From: Flavobacterium hibernum
GTDB taxonomy: Bacteria > Bacteroidota > Bacteroidia > Flavobacteriales > Flavobacteriaceae
Direction: 5' to 3'
NCBI RefSeq assembly: GCF_000832125.1
Contig: NZ_JPRK01000011.1
Location: 186,001 to 250,000, forward strand
Length of the DNA: 64,000 nucleotides
Positions within the stretch are counted from its first letter, which is position 1. Each line of letters opens with the position of its first letter. A program made the position numbers and the translations under genes. This document shows, piece by piece, positions 63,453 through 64,000 of the stretch. The notes beneath the pieces were generated by a model. The model saw only the letters and a program-made list of their open reading frames with translations. It was not told the DNA's origin and did not search any database.

Positions 63453-64000
63453 ATGACGGAAGAAATAGACTTTATATTAGATAGTACAGAAGAATCAATG
63501 AATGGTTCGATTGCGCATTTAGAGAAAGAATTCCTAAACATTCGTGCAGGGAAAGCTTCTCCTGCAATGCTAGGAAGTGTTTTTGTAGATTACTACGGAT
63601 CAGCAACACCACTTTCGCAAGTGGCAAAAATTAGTGTTCCGGACGCAAGAACGATCACTTTGCAGCCTTTTGAAAAAAATATGCTACAAGTAATCGAAAA
63701 AGCAATTATGGTTGCCAATATTGGCTTTAACCCAATGAATAATGGTGATGTAATTATCATTAGTGTTCCGCCTTTGACAGAAGATCGTCGTAGAGAATTG
63801 GCAAAGCAAGCAAAATCTGAAGCTGAAGATGCTAAAATTGGTGTTCGTAACGTACGTAAAGACGCTAATAGTGATATTAAAAAATTAGAAAAAGAAGGAA
63901 CTTCTGAAGATATTTGTAAATCTGCAGAAGAACAAGTTCAAAACTTAACAAATACTTACATCAAAAAAATCGATGAATTATTGGCTGCGAAAGAAGCTGA
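63453..64000 (+). CDS. frr: Ribosome recycling factor (cut by window end)
   Basis: 182 complete codons are visible from MTEEIDFILDSTEESMNGSI. FLNIRAGKASPAMLGSVFVDYYG, RTITLQPFEKNM and TEDRRRELAKQAKSEAEDAKIGVRNVR are RRF motifs. Usual length is about 184 residues, so only a few codons are missing. Confidence 0.95.
   Translation, partial: MTEEIDFILDSTEESMNGSIAHLEKEFLNIRAGKASPAMLGSVFVDYYGSATPLSQVAKISVPDARTITLQPFEKNMLQVIEKAIMVANIGFNPMNNGDVIIISVPPLTEDRRRELAKQAKSEAEDAKIGVRNVRKDANSDIKKLEKEGTSEDICKSAEEQVQNLTNTYIKKIDELLAAKEA

Noticed and set aside
1..64000. CRISPR arrays, IS elements, prophage, rRNA or tRNA genes
   Set aside because: I looked for regular direct repeats with spacers, transposase motifs, phage structural genes and cloverleaf patterns and saw none; the repeats present are short palindromes.

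Overview
The window looks like chromosomal DNA from a Flavobacterium-type member of the Bacteroidota. It is AT-rich and genes lack Shine-Dalgarno sequences. Several starts are preceded by a TAnnTTTG-type -7 box. The gene set is typical of the group: a type IX secretion sorting domain, TonB-dependent receptors, DUF4271-hemD, ftsX-DUF3098-uppP-truB, a DAHP synthase/chorismate mutase fusion, and DUF1501/DUF1800. There is no phage, IS element, CRISPR array, rRNA or recognisable tRNA. Almost everything is core metabolism and envelope function, with many short dispersed palindromic repeats at gene junctions.

Layout. 1-3.6 kb: the edge of rsgA and a large secreted VIT/VWA/TPR protein that carries a TonB-receptor-plug-like segment. 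3.9-8.4 kb (minus strand): an aromatic amino-acid operon, pheA - aminotransferase - tyrA - DAHP synthase/chorismate mutase. It is preceded by what I read as a complete transcription attenuator: a 26-codon Phe/Tyr-rich leader ORF, an antiterminator pairing and an intrinsic terminator 6 nt before pheA. 8.8-11.4 kb: a DUF1501/DUF1800 pair. 12-15.7 kb: nrdA/nrdB. 16-26.3 kb: housekeeping and small membrane genes, including a HupE - dCMP deaminase - S41 protease - NTF2-like run, TerB, fructose-bisphosphatase and aspartate kinase. 26.4-28.2 kb: a low-density patch of tiny two-helix membrane ORFs with an XRE regulator and a DUF5808 protein. 28.2-31.6 kb: a TonB-dependent receptor with an AraC-type membrane regulator. 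31.8-35.8 kb: a 1143-residue surface protein and a Lys/Ala-rich secreted protein ending in a PBCV-type basic adaptor domain.

37-45.4 kb: a likely phosphate-starvation locus. It holds an OprO/P-type porin, a PhoR-like kinase, a PhoB-like regulator, a TonB-dependent receptor and a beta-helix lipoprotein. The promoters of the porin, the receptor and the lipoprotein all carry TAAC/TAAT units spaced in exact multiples of 11 bp, and one unit always lies 25 nt upstream of the -7 octamer. This is the pattern expected of a PHO box read by the neighbouring regulator.

45.5-64 kb: a LuxE/PaaK-like enzyme, tyrS, an epimerase, dihydroorotase and a dolichol-phosphate-mannose-synthase-like enzyme, DUF4271-hemD, an Lrp regulator, a zinc peptidase, an enlarged leuS containing a dispersed palindrome inside its reading frame, ftsX-DUF3098-uppP-truB, a possible 25-residue peptide gene, a thioredoxin-like protein, pyrH and the start of frr.

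The two observations I consider most worth checking are the Phe/Tyr attenuator before pheA and the phased PHO-box array in the phosphate locus. All functional calls are from reading the sequence; no database search was run.
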